From Cantharellus purpuraceus (Eukaryota > Basidiomycota > Agaricomycetes > Cantharellales > Hydnaceae), in assembly GCA_025174535.1 (NCBI GenBank), contig JALBUN010000011.1, positions 62,001-126,000 on the forward strand: a stretch of 64,000 nt of DNA. The letters are read 5' to 3'. The notes below the pieces were generated by a model. The model was not told where the DNA came from. It worked only from the letters and a program-made list of their open reading frames with translations, and searched no databases. Shown here in pieces: positions 24,915-35,671 of this stretch. The first letter of the stretch is position 1; each line of letters starts with the position of its first letter. The translations under genes and the position numbers were made by a program.

Positions 24915-26450
24915 ATGATGCGGGGGGAAAATCCCTCGATATGTATGCTCTTCTTTCTGAGAAGATCCATCCTCCAAGCCTCAAGCTTTCACCTCAATCT
25001 CCTCCTTCCCCTGGCCGACACAGGTGCTCAATCTTTTAAAGCTATTTGGAAACACTCTCACTTATACACTTTTCATAGAGGACTGGGAAGGATGGGCTAC
25101 GAGGCATCCGCGTGTTTGGAATGGCTTCCTCAGCGTGCTGTCGTTCACACCATTCCTATCCCATCAACGTCCAACGAGTCAATCGACAACTCTCACGCTA
25201 CACTTCTAAGCCTATAAGAATTCTATGTGTACAGAGACTGCGGGGGAACCGTTAAAGGGATTTGATCCAGTTGACAAATGTGAGTTTTACCTTCGGCATC
25301 TACTCGCAAGGCAAGTGCTCAATCCCATTCAGTTTGAATCATGGGCATTCCATGTCCTTAGAGATCAGTCAAGATGGACCTGTGCACTTTCCGATACCAA
25401 ATGGGTTCTGTAAGTGGACATCGGGAGACAAGTGTGAACTTTAACTGACGCACTTACCCCCAAGGCACCGCTCAATCCTTTCGGCGTGAATCATATTTCA
25501 TATGCCTAGAAAGATCAGACGAGATAGACTTGATCGCCTTCTTTCCATTGATGGATGCGCTCCGAAAGTGGACTTAGAGACCGATCCATCATCGAGGTAT
25601 ATTTTCGCTGTATCTGGATAATTGGCATTTACTCACAACAGGTCTCAGATGTATCAATCTGGGGAGTAGAGACATATGACGTACAGCATACCGGTATTGT
25701 CTCCATAATTTCACGTATCGACCCTTATGGGGCAAGTACGTGTAAGTCAATGAATTTCCGCGGGAAGTTGCCACCAGAATGCGGGTGACGATTGTTGGAT
25801 ACGACGGCAGCCAGACGACAACTTGATCAATATTATTGAGTGTCACACTCATACTCGAAACGCTAGCACGGTCTGCAAGCAATGTAGCCGTCAGTCCTGG
25901 ATCGAGGGTTTGGCTCGATTCGAAGTGACAAGCACGGGACCGATGGATAAAGTTGTCTTCGGGACAGCACTGAAATACTTTGGAGCGATTGGAGATGATT
26001 ACACTATCTTTGCCGTGACCTCGAACGCTGGAAATTGCAATCGAAAGCGCTCGTGTCCTCTAAAAGGTATGAATCTTTCTTTGGATGAACTCCCTGTTTT
26101 GCCTATTTTGACGTCAATCTCTAGCTTGGTTTGACACGACCCGCACGTTCCAGACTCCAGGTTGACTGGCTGTGCGCTACCCAAACCAACATCGGAAGTA
26201 GCGTGGCAGGCATTGATTACCTGAGCCAGCTAATCACTTGAAGCCACTCTTCCGGCGAAATAACACATGGACTTGACCCATTACTATGAGTGCGCAGTAT
26301 TGCCCTACAAGTTAGTCTACGGGAACGCTACCACTGCGAGCCACGGAGGAGGCGGCAGTGACTCACATGGTGATGTGACGCACCAAGGTATCCCAGGCGG
26401 AGAAAACGACAAGAATATGGACACTGGATATGACTGGATAATGCCTTAGT
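24915..26450 (+). pseudogene. Unidentified intron-broken gene remnant (left-arm copy)
   Basis: Several coding-like blocks separated by GT-AG intron-like gaps run in the plus direction. They include a leader-like block at 24915 with a hydrophobic stretch (SICMLFFLRRSILQAS), DWEGWATRHPRVWNGF, and two similar exons containing (V/P)LNP(I/F) near 25313 and 25474. Further on are VSDVSIWGVETYDV and DKVVFGTALKYFGAIGDDYT at about 25940. The repeated exon and the splice signals suggest a former host gene, but no reading gives one continuous protein. I cannot name the family. The right arm holds an identical copy (59754-58219). Confidence 0.4.
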
Positions 26451-27209
26451 CTATGTCGTGACCAAGCCCTCGTATTCCAGCATATCCCCGCACAACGGTC
26501 AAATCATTGACTTCAGGCGTACGACCCGACGCGACAACCACACCAAACAGTGTGCAGATGCTCTCTGCATGACGACTCCATGTACGCTGTGCACTGGTGG
26601 GCTGTGCTCCATTTGTCTACGACACAACTACCCAGGATGAGAGACTTCTCCGTGGTCTTCGACAGGGACGCTTGTGAGAAAAATTCTCTTGTGAGTTACC
26701 CACACACAACAATACTGGGTATACTGACGTTCGCGCGCAGAGTCCAGGGAACCTCGAATCTAGTGTGTCTGTTTGGACAAGGGTCGTGGCATGCAAGCCA
26801 CTTCGGCATGCCGTTCATGAAGAAATATCCTAAGGGATACGCTCTGCATATGGCATCCGCCCCATGGTTGATCTGCAGGGGTTCTCCCACCTGCATCGCC
26901 TCCTTGCATCAGCTCTATGGAGCCTGCGACGCTGGCGCAACCCTTCCAATGCATGTGCAACATCTACGCACTTCGTGTTGAGCAGAACGGGGTGTCCCTT
27001 GGGATCCACTACGGTCCACAGACTACGGAGGTTCGTTGACCGACGTCGCGGATAGGGGTGTGTTACTGAACGTGTATAAGTTTTCTTGTGTAGTTTAGTA
27101 CTCTCGGTTTCACAAGACTGAGGTAGGGTTTCTTTTATCTTATGTTTGACAAGTGGTTGACAATCTGTGGTGTATACCAGCTTCTGTTGCATATCCTTCC
27201 TACACTTCA

Positions 27210-28405
27210 AGGACTAGGTCCAACCCTTCATAATATCTGTAGATCTTCAGCAGATTGTCTTCACACATTTTGCCTGCATGGATTGAATTAGCAGAACAAT
27301 CCATGTATTTTACTTTCACAGGCTACCCAGGACAAATGAGTCACATTGCTACACAGAATCTTCATGCCAATTGGTGTTTGCAGCTGTCTCACACCTCACC
27401 CTCTCATCCATCATGTTTATGGTGCCTAAGAAGGTAGTGTAGCCTGTCCACAGCACAAGCTCCTACACCTTCCAATGCCCAGGTACAATAGCACCTAGAG
27501 CTTATTGTTTCACAAGGAGATACTACCTTCCTGGGAGCTGGGGATATGTTGATTCCCATAGCTATGTTCCAAACCACTTCCACATGCCTCCATGGATTGA
27601 ATTCATGCATGCAATCTACTCCTGCAGGTGATTATTGAGGACTGACCTTGGACAACTCTTTACTTATCGCTGATGGGATTCTTCCATCTTGTCTGTAGAT
27701 CATCTCCCACCTCACTTTCATGTATGGGCCCCTGTTACAAGTCATATTTCTGCCATGTTTTGATATCCTTCTGATGTACTTCCAATCTAACCTCCAAAAC
27801 CTCTGACAACAAAATTTGCAACTGTTGGTTTAAGTCAACAGTGACATTGAGCTCCTGTTGAGGCCACTGCTCTCTAAAGAGCTGGCCAAGCTCTTGTTCT
27901 GCATGTTTAGCCTTCTGTTCAAGGGCTAATCTATGTTTGCAAGAAGCCTCAGCTTCTCACTGTTTCCATAGCTTGATCTAGATTGGGGAGTTTCCTCTTC
28001 AATCTGTATTGGTAATCCTTGCCTTACAGGGATTACTGGATCTCTGATTCCCTCCATTGGAGGAATCTCATTTCTTCTATCCAACCAATCAGTTGGATCC
28101 TCTCATCCTGGGGAGATCTCAACTCTCCAGATTCAGATTCTTGTTGAGAATCTGATCTTCAGCAATGCAACTTGCATTGCTCAGAGCTCTCTTGGAGTTA
28201 TTTTAACATTGTTCCCAGCTCTGTGATTTGCTGCCCCATATTGGTGGCAGCATGTTCTGCTACAGCAGCCATCTTGGCTGCCTAAGCACTAGCTTTGCTA
28301 ATGCTCTTCATCTCATGCTGATTGCACATGAGTTGCTTGGTCAATCTTGCAATTGATCAGTGGGTTTCACACTGCTCCATGCTGTGTGATGCCCTAGTAG
28401 AAGTA
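27210..28405 (-). pseudogene. Gypsy-type gag remnant (left-arm copy)
   Basis: The minus strand reads, through several stops, STRASHSMEQCETH, QQITELGTMLK, then LALEQKAKHAEQELGQLFRE and LLSEVLEVRLEVHQKDI, then NPWRHVEVVWNIAMGI. This succession of coiled-coil and Trp-rich segments is typical of the N-terminal part of retrotransposon Gag. This copy extends about 220 bp further toward the gag 5' end than the right-arm copy, which is cut at 56485. It is probably part of the same old element as the pol fragment at the outer arm end, with host-derived sequence between them. Confidence 0.5.
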
Positions 28406-28774
28406 TTGCTACTTGTATTGGTCAATGCAGACTATACGCAGAAAAGTAATACGTTTCTTAGCAGCAAGAAATGAATAAGACTTCCAGAGTCTAGAGTTCA
28501 TGGACACTTAGGGGTCCAGATATTCCAAAAAGAGGGGAATGCACTTAGAGGCTAAAGGAAGTAGGTGGATGAATCCAACCGTCCAACCAGTGGCACTCAG
28601 AAGCGGGTAACAGCAATGTGTGAAGTAGTCTAGCAACTGCTTCACACAAGTTCAAGATTCTAATGCTCTGCAAAGGCAGTACACACTAGTTACTTAAACA
28701 AGAGCATTAATGGCAGGACTATTGACAGACAATCTCACCCTGTAGATTTGTAGTCATGTGAGGCAGATACTACA

Positions 28775-29302
28775 TGTTATGACTATATTCATTAACACCC
28801 AGATCCCCGTCCGATCCCCTCAGATCCCCGCGCATATGAAATCTATACTCCATTTGGAAACTGCTACGTCTCCATTTACCTGTCCGATTGTCACCGCTGA
28901 TTCCGCCCATCCGTCTCCAGTTCCGATTGATGCATCAGCATCACCATAGGAACCCGGACATCCGTCCCCGTCGGACTCGGACATACTCATGTAAGGCCGT
29001 AGGCCTCGGAGACCCATCACCGGAGTAATTATTATTAGATTTCGAATATGTATTTAAGTTGCCCGACTGGAGACTTCATTCCCCAGTTCAAATATCAAAT
29101 CACACCTAGCTCCTAAGTCCGATCCTAACTCTCTAAGTCGTACTCCGTCTCCGAAATCTCGGACACCGGTATTAGTGAGGGCGCAGCACATAAGCTGAAG
29201 CCAAGTCCGTTCCGACCCCCACAACATACTCTGACTCCGACCAAACCTCCGACCCAACCTCCAATCCAATCTCCAACCCCAAATTGGACCTAGTGCGTAA
29301 CA
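28775..29302 (+). mobile_element. Solo LTR-A (family-1 gypsy), TSD CTACA
   Basis: A 528-bp LTR that begins TGTTATGACT and ends GTGCGTAACA, with TGTTA...TAACA terminal inverted repeats. CTACA occurs directly before (28770-28774) and after (29303-29307). The uninterrupted target, gatactacactcatg, is present in other LTR-B copies, for example near 53114. This is the product of recombination between the two LTRs of a complete element. Confidence 0.95.
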
Positions 29303-29378
29303 CTACACTCATGCCCAAAGCAGGAATATCACTACTTTGAGTGCAATCAAGTACAGTTACACAACTTTAAAAGATCAC

Positions 29379-29906
29379 TGTTATGACTATATTCATTAAC
29401 GCCCAGATCCTCATCCAATCCACTCAGATCCCCGCATACATGAAATCTATACTCCATTTGGAACCCATCACATCTCCATTTATCTGTCTGATTGTCACCA
29501 CCGATCTCACCCATCCATCTCCAGTTCCGATTGATGCATCAGCATCACCATAGGTACCTGGACATCTGTCCCCATCGGACTTGGACATACTCATGTAAGG
29601 CCATTGGCCTCAGAGACCCATCACTGGAGTAATTATTATTAGATTTCAAATATGTATTTAAGTTGCCTGACTGGGGACTTCATTCCCCAGTTCAAATATC
29701 AAATCACGCCTAGTTCCTAAGTCTGATCCTAACTATCTAAGTCGTACTCCGTCTCCGAAATCTTGGACACCAGTATTAGTGAGGGCGCAGCACATAAGCT
29801 GAAGCCAAGTCTGTTCCAACCCCCATGATGTACCCTGACTCCCTCTCCAACTCTGACCCAACCTCTGACCCAGTCTCTGACCCCCAATCAGACCTAGTGT
29901 GTAACA
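29379..29906 (+). mobile_element. Solo LTR-A, degenerate target duplication
   Basis: A 528-bp copy with the same ends as the 28775 copy. The flanks are ATCAC (left) and ATCCT (right); the empty site in other LTR-B copies reads aaagatccttgaac. Insertion at ATCCT with later change of the left copy is therefore likely. This copy has lost more CpG sites than the 28775 copy, suggesting an older insertion. Confidence 0.85.
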
Positions 29907-30532
29907 ATCCTTGAACTGGTAATCAACAGTTACTGAGATAGAGGATGACACTGTATGTCACTCTAGTCACACTGGTGTGCAGAAGATGGGTAGGATATGA
30001 TGAATATGTTACTATTTCAGAGGCAGAATGACCTCCTTATATATTGTATTTACAGGAGCTGACTAATGCTTCTGGAATATTCTACCTATTAATAGATGGA
30101 AGCTACTGGAAGGTTGTGGAAGGTGGAAGAAAGGGGTAGAATATTCCAAGCCAATCACAGGTTCTGATCACTGTGCTAACACTGATCAGGAGCTGAATAA
30201 TGGTTCTGGAATGTTCTATCTAATAATAGAAGGAAACAGCTAGAATGTTATGGAAAGGGGTAGAATATTCCAAGGCAATCACCTGATCTGATCCCTGAAC
30301 TAGGCACTGATCAGGCAAAAAGAAGGGTGTCCACCCTGTTTTCTGCACTGGTTTGGACAGCCATGGATAGCCACATGTCAGGTGATGATCTGCATGGAAA
30401 ATAGTGCCCTGAGAGGCTGTGGTTGTTAAGTTACAGAATATTTATTGATCAGAGACATCTGAGCTTGAATTCAGGCTGAATGCCTGGTCCAAAGGGGGAG
30501 AGCTGGCTGTGTGAAGGTCTGTGGGTGCCTAT

Positions 30533-31298
30533 TGTTGTTCCAGCTGCCGGACGTTTAGCTGCCGGACTTCTGGGGAGAAGGGAGAGGAGAGGGGGATTAC
30601 AAGGGACAGGGGAGGAACAGGAGCATATAGGAGGCTCAGGAGGTTTTGAGGGACAAAGGGGGTAAAGGAGGATGGTTACAGGAATGGAATAGGGAACAGG
30701 AGAAGCCCCTGTGAGTTCCAGAACTTCCTGGACATTATTTTCGCTTTTATTTTCATCATTTCATCATCATGGACACTTCCCCCCATCATCATCTCATCAT
30801 CCATCCCATCATTAACTCAGGACATTTACGAATGACTTCACTCATTCATAGGACTTAGTATCATATATAAATCACATCTGTAATGCACTTGAATAGATAG
30901 AGTAATTATCTCTCACTTATTCTGTCTGTGTGTCTGAATCTATTCGTATCTGGAATATCTCCAGAACGAACGCGTATTTCTATTAGCTTTTGCATATTCT
31001 ATTAGAATATTGCATATCCCACTCGAATCTCGAATTACGAAGCCATACAATAACTGGCTATTTCTCTATTAAGCATTTACTCTCGTTCGAGTCATCTGCT
31101 CCTGATCCCTGCTCAAATTGTCAATATCTAGACGAAGATCACACCAAATCCCATCAAACTTCGTAGGAAGATACTACTCAAGTATATCTTCAATTTGACT
31201 ACGCATACATCCAGTTCCCACCACTGCTCCACTTTCTATTCGACTTCTGCTCGTCACTACACTCCAGCAAAGCAATTATTTACATTATTCAAATAACA
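30533..31298 (+). mobile_element. Solo LTR-C, TSD CCTAT
   Basis: A 766-bp element with ends TGTTGTTCC...AATAACA, flanked on both sides by CCTAT (30528-30532 and 31299-31303). The empty target gcgcctatgggtcc is seen in LTR-B copies, for example near 53830. A TATA-like tatataaa lies near 30867 in plus orientation. A related copy is at 34183-34952. Confidence 0.92.
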
Positions 31299-31519
31299 CC
31301 TATGGGTCCACAACTGTAGCGCAGCAGAAATAAATCATTCTGGGCTGAGTTCTGCATGGAATATTCCTGAAAAAATATGGAAAAATAGAGAATATTTGAA
31401 TAAGTCCATTCCAGGTACAAGCATCAAATATATGCTGACATTTAGGAATGGAAAAGCAAAGTATAGCACATTGGTGCTGCATAAATAGGATTTGATAGGG
31501 AAAAGGTGGTTCCCATACA

Positions 31520-32356
31520 GATGGTGTCATGTGTCAGAATGAATAGTGACTGTTTAGTGAACCTGTTGACAATCACAAGTATGGTGTCATATCCGAGCGA
31601 TGGGGGGAGCTTCTCTATGAAATCCATGGAGATGGAGTTCCATGGTTGCTCCAGGACTGGAAGTTGCTTAAGTGTTCTGTAGGGTTTGTGCCTTTGCGAT
31701 TTTGAGCGCATACAGGTGGTACAAGAGTTACAGTAGTGTTGAATGTATTCTTGCATTTTCGGCCATATGTAGTCTTGTCAGATTAACCCTTGTGTATGAT
31801 TTTGCCCAAAATGGCTGGAAATCGGGTGATCATGATAATACTGCAAAACTCGGAGTCAGAGACTGTTGGTGTCGGGGACATATATCCAGTTGTTGTGTCA
31901 GAGGTGTCCTTCAGGGTCAAGTGACCACTTTGGATCAGAAGGGTTGTCCAAGTGTTTAACTGCAACAGGATTGGATCGGAGTGATGAGTGGATGTTGGAG
32001 GGGAGTTGGTTGATATCCATAATGGTGACAGCTCAGAGGGTGGGAGTCATGAGGGTGGATGCTCATAGGGACGATGCCAGCTGCTCGTTAGTGAACACAG
32101 GATGAAAGTTGTGTGGGTTTACGGTGGCATAGTTGCTACTCCCCTCTTTAGGGTAGATGTCCCAGTGTCTAGTTAATGCATTGGGCTTTGCTCTGAGTTG
32201 ACCAGGATGGAAATGGATAACAAGGTTGAACTGAGACAGGTATTTGGACCATCAGACTTGTCTCCAGGTGAGTAGTTTCATTGTGGAGAAGTATTCCAAG
32301 TTCTTGTGGTCTGTTATGACGTCCACTGGATCAGAGGCACCTTCAAGGTAGTGTCT
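31520..32356 (-). pseudogene. Older family-1 gypsy copy: RNase H-integrase part
   Basis: The minus strand reads [26 protein letters not shown] (RNase H), then the connection region and the integrase HHCC domain (EYIQHYCNSCTTCMRSK). It reaches the first catalytic Asp region (SMDFIEKLPPSLGYD). It stops at 31520 where LTR-B begins. Its upstream part continues at 41030-41814, on the other side of a full-length family-1 insertion. Stops in several frames make it inactive. Confidence 0.85.
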
Positions 32357-32896
32357 TGTTACGCACTAGGTCTGATTGGGGGTCGGAGATTGGATCGGAG
32401 GTTGGGTCGGAGTTAGGGTTGGAGGTTGGGTCAGGGTTGGAGTACGTCGTGGGGGTCGGAACGGACTTGGCTTCAGCTTATGTGCTGCGCCCTCACTAAT
32501 ACCGGTGTCCGAGATTTCAGAGACGGAGTACAACTTAGAGAGTTAGGATCAGACTTAGGAGCTAGGCGTGATTTGATATTTGAACTGGGGAATGAAGTCC
32601 CCAGTCAGGCAACTTAAATACATATTTGAAATCTAATAATAATTACTCCGGTGATGGGTCTCCGAGGCCAACGGCCTTACGTGAGTATGTCCAAGTCTGA
32701 TGGGGACGGATGTCCGGGTTCCTATGGTGATGCTGATGCATCAATCGGAACTGGAGACGGATGGGTGGAATTGGCGGTGACAATCGGACAAGTAAATGGA
32801 GACGTAGCAGTTTCCAAATGGAGTATAGATTTCATATGTGCAGGGATCTGAGGGGATTGGACGGGGATCTGGGCGTTAATGAATATAGTCATAACA
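32357..32896 (-). repeat. 3' LTR of the full-length family-1 element
   Basis: 540 bp, TGTTACGC... to ...CATAACA on the plus strand. It differs from the 5' LTR at scattered positions, mostly transitions. The adjoining minus-strand sequence aaatggagagata is purine-rich and could be the polypurine tract. Confidence 0.92.
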
Positions 32897-33013
32897 GTAT
32901 CTCTCCATTTAAGGCCGAGCCCCTGAGGCCTCATGTCCGTGGATTGAATAGGTGAGACGATTGGGTGCAGTTGGAGTTATACTGGGGGTCTGGAGACATA
33001 TAAAAGGAGGGGC

Positions 33014-34180
33014 ATGATTGAGGTCTTATCCTCAATGATGTCAAACCCTTTGGCAAGCATGAGCGTGGCTGAGCTGGAGCAGTTGCTCTTGGCCCGACGG
33101 AAGGAAGAGGAGGAGGAGCAGAAATGGAAAGAGGAGGAGGAAGCAGAACGGAGACGGAAGGAGGAGGAGGAGGCGGAACGGAAACGGAAGGAGGAGGAGG
33201 AGGCGGAATGGAGACAGAAGGAGGAGGAGGAGGCAGAATGGAGACGGAAGGAGGAGGAGGAGGCAGAACGGAGATGGAAGGAGGAGGAGGAGGCGGAATG
33301 GAGATGGAAGGAGGAGGAAGAGCAGTGGCGGAAAGAGGCGGCGAAAATGGAACGGAGAAGGAAAGAGGAGGAAGCGAAGGTTGAGAGGGCCCACATGGTG
33401 AAGGAACTTGTGGCAGCGATGGAGGCTGTGAGACTGAAAGAAGTGGAGGAGCAGGCGCACGAGTTAGAGGTGGCCATGGAGGTAGAGGAGGAGGTGACTG
33501 GGGCAGGGGGAACCAGCCACCCAGGAAGTCCGAGTGTGCCAATATGGCCAGGGACCCCGGAAGTCGCCATCATCTCCATTACACAGATGGAGATGACTTG
33601 TTCGAGGACTGTCACTGCGGAGGACTTGCCGTTATGTCCGCAGGCATGGCCCCTATTTGAGTTGGGGGCAGCTGAGGAAGATGATGCGGCGGAGACGGAG
33701 AGGGCGGAGGTGGAAGCGGATCCCGATGCCAATGTGGAGCTCGATGCAAATGCAGAGCCCAAGGCAGGCATGGATGTTGGGATGGATGTGGAGCTGGATC
33801 CCATTTTGAATTCCTACGAGGAGATGGCTTGGGTAGCTGCGGTCAAGGCTCGCAAAAGAGCAGAGCTCTATGCCGCTACCACCAAGAAGAATCTCGATGT
33901 TGCGGTCTTTTCATTGAAGGCCTACCCGAGTGCTGATACGGAGAAGCGAGAGGCGGACCGGAGGGTCATATGGTGCAAGGTGGAGAGTCGTGTGTTGGCG
34001 ACCTGTAAGAAGGAGCTGCGTGTCGTGAGGTCGGCGATCCAGCTTCACAAGCACGAGATGGAGAAGGTGGCGGCAGAACAGCAGGACAAGGAGGAGGAGA
34101 GGAAACCCTTGGAGGCTGCAGTGAGAAGGGACCACCCAAGGCTCTGGCTCCAACGGAGCCATTTGGTGGACCTGGCGTAA
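33014..34180 (+). CDS. 388-codon coiled-coil ORF antisense to the chromovirus, function unknown
   Basis: A long open frame from ATG 33014 to TAA 34178-34180, on the strand opposite to the retrotransposon genes. It opens with ASMSVAELEQLLLARR. Six or more copies of a ten-residue Glu/Arg-rich unit (KEEEEAEWRR-type), encoded by 30-bp tandem repeats at about 33115-33330, form a highly charged predicted coiled coil. The middle is Pro/acidic (ELDANAEPKAGMDVGMDVEL). The last third, KRAELYAATTKKNLDVAVFSLKAY onward, is again helical. Such a frame surviving in an element whose pol is full of stops is notable, although low-complexity GAG codons avoid stops by themselves. A third of the plus-strand frame ends right before LTR-C, so the protein may once have continued into 35090-35524. 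I do not recognise the family. Confidence 0.55.
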   Translation: MIEVLSSMMSNPLASMSVAELEQLLLARRKEEEEEQKWKEEEEAERRRKEEEEAERKRKEEEEAEWRQKEEEEAEWRRKEEEEAERRWKEEEEAEWRWKEEEEQWRKEAAKMERRRKEEEAKVERAHMVKELVAAMEAVRLKEVEEQAHELEVAMEVEEEVTGAGGTSHPGSPSVPIWPGTPEVAIISITQMEMTCSRTVTAEDLPLCPQAWPLFELGAAEEDDAAETERAEVEADPDANVELDANAEPKAGMDVGMDVELDPILNSYEEMAWVAAVKARKRAELYAATTKKNLDVAVFSLKAYPSADTEKREADRRVIWCKVESRVLATCKKELRVVRSAIQLHKHEMEKVAAEQQDKEEERKPLEAAVRRDHPRLWLQRSHLVDLA

Positions 34181-34182
34181 CT

Positions 34183-34952
34183 TGTGACTTATGTCGTGAT
34201 GCGTTATTTGGAAGACCAGACTTCTAGGGAGAAAGGGGAGAGGGGATTAAAAGAACAGAGGGGAACAGAGGGGATAGGAGGAACAGGAGCACATAGGAGG
34301 CTCAGGAGGTTGAGGGGGAGGTAGGAAAGCGAGGGGAAATGGTTAGGAGGGAAGAGGAGAAGCCCCTGTAAGCTCCACACCCATCAGATCATTCTCCTAT
34401 ATTTCTTTTATATTTTATTTTGTCATTTTTCCCCCTATTGGCTCCACCCCCATTTCATTTTTATCACAAGTTTCTTTCCCATGTTTCAAATGATTCAGGA
34501 CTTTTATCACATGTTCTAAAGACACATATCTTGCGCTTAGCTAGATATGAAATTGACCAGAGAATTTCCTCTCACCTGTTTCTGTTGTCTGTGTCTGAAC
34601 TATTCGTTTCTGGAATAACTCCAGAACGAACGCGTATTTCTACAATATTTTGCATACTCTTCCAGAGTATTGCAACATATATTCGAATCCCAGTTTGCGA
34701 AGCCTAAGCTCCACTGGTTGATTTTCTATTAAGCATTTACTCTCGTTTGAGTCATCTGCTCCTGCTCCCTGCTCACATTGTCAAAATCTAGATGAATATC
34801 ACACCAGATTTCATCAAACTTCGTAGGAAGATACTACTCAAGTATATCTTCAATTCGACTATGCATACATCCAGTTCCCATCACTCCCTCTGTCCCTATT
34901 TGAAATCTACTCTCCACACACCCCCAGCAAGGTGAAATTTTTTTTTTCAACA
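34183..34952 (+). repeat. LTR-C-related copy inside the chromovirus
   Basis: Similar to the solo LTR-C at 30533-31298 over most of its length: shared ggaggaacaggagca..taggaggctcagg, gaacgcgtatttct, ttaagcatttactctcg and acttcgtaggaagatactactc blocks. The proposed ends are TGTGACTT and TTCAACA. The flanking 5-mers (TAACT and ATGTG) do not match, so a clean solo insertion is not proven. It separates the two plus-strand reading frames. Confidence 0.65.
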
Positions 34953-35089
34953 ATGTGGGTGTGGAGTGCATGTGGCCTACCGGCCCAACTCGCTGACTTC
35001 GGTCCTGCGATTGTTGTTGGGGTCAGAAAGGAGGGTGTAGGATCGATGGGAAGTTCAATCCCTGGAGTCGGAGCGTCAAGCCCTGACTA

Positions 35090-35524
35090 GTGGTACAAGG
35101 AGGGGCAGAGAAGGAATTGGAGGGTCGTCTGACCAAAAAGAGGCGGACGGAGATGGGTGCTGTGGCAGCCGGGGGTAGCGGCGTTGGATCGGAAGGGGCA
35201 ACAACCGGTGCAGGTACGGGGCACGTCTCGGCGCCCAATAGCACCGTGGGCCAGCTTATCCAGCTGGTTAACCTGCAGTCGGAGCACCTGCGGTGGACGG
35301 AGGGGTTGTTAGTAGACTTGGTGAGGATGATGAAACGGAAGGAGGTTCTAGAGGGTTGTTGGACAGCCGAGTTACGTCGGTTGCGGAAGTTCATGGCCCC
35401 GTTGGATGAGGATTTGGATATGGGAGATGAGAAGGATTGGGTGTCGGATGTAGAGAGTGATGAGGAGTCAGAGACAGAGCTTGAGGTAGATAAGGGAAAG
35501 GGGAAAAGGAAACGTGATGTATAA
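35090..35524 (+). CDS. Second antisense ORF (about 120-145 codons), function unknown
   Basis: The frame is open from 35087 and the first ATG is at 35153, ending at TAA 35522-35524. It reads KKRRTEMGAVAAGGSG, then an amphipathic helix (VGQLIQLVNLQSEHLRWTEG), a basic segment and an acidic C-terminal tail ending KGKGKRKRDV. The basic-helical-acidic layout resembles the C-terminal part of coiled-coil proteins that I recall as repeated in agaric genomes. It could be the 3' part of the gene that begins at 33014, now split by LTR-C. No domain is recognised. Confidence 0.4.
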   Translation: MVQGGAEKELEGRLTKKRRTEMGAVAAGGSGVGSEGATTGAGTGHVSAPNSTVGQLIQLVNLQSEHLRWTEGLLVDLVRMMKRKEVLEGCWTAELRRLRKFMAPLDEDLDMGDEKDWVSDVESDEESETELEVDKGKGKRKRDV

Positions 35525-35671
35525 AATAAAAATGAAAATGATTATAAATTTTGGAACAGAGAAAAATGAGGCGGAGTGATTCCTTCGGAGTTTTTGGGCA
35601 GGCATGTAATTTCCCTTGACTTGTAATAAAATGATGATGCGAAATAATAGAATTAGCATTAGTAATCAAAC

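Larger units (their letters stand above)
22381..28184. repeat. Left arm of a large inverted repeat (partner 56485-62591)
   Basis: Reverse-complement identity with 56485-62591 begins at the outer sequence atccttcaagg and ends at the inner sequence tgctcag. The reading frames between about 24.8 and 28.1 kb are the same, residue for residue, in both arms. Frames between 22.4 and 24.5 kb differ at many positions. This arm lacks a segment of roughly 324 bp (right-arm 62107-62430) and 7 bp within the oxygenase fragment, so it is the more derived arm. Confidence 0.9.
28411..31519 (-). repeat. 5'-truncated LTR-B interrupted by three solo LTRs
   Basis: LTR-B pieces at 28411-28774, 29303-29378, 29907-30532 and 31299-31519 reassemble into about 1.27 kb of the 1433-bp LTR-B, lacking roughly the first 160 bp. 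The right end is GGTTCCCATACA at 31519, followed by family-1 integrase sequence. The left junction with the arm gag remnant at 28411 has no target duplication and marks a rearrangement breakpoint. Confidence 0.8.

Noticed and set aside
28820..29269. Short ORFs repeated at every LTR-A copy (MGGIGGDNRTGKW..., MMGLRG..P.M..SESDGDG...)
   Set aside because: They are read-through of the LTR itself, occur in either orientation, and have no conserved start or motif. They reflect the repeat, not genes.
32931..33804. Long Pro/Ser/Leu-rich minus-strand frames opposite the 33014 ORF
   Set aside because: They are mirror translations of the GAG-rich tandem repeats (CTC codons) and have no family features.
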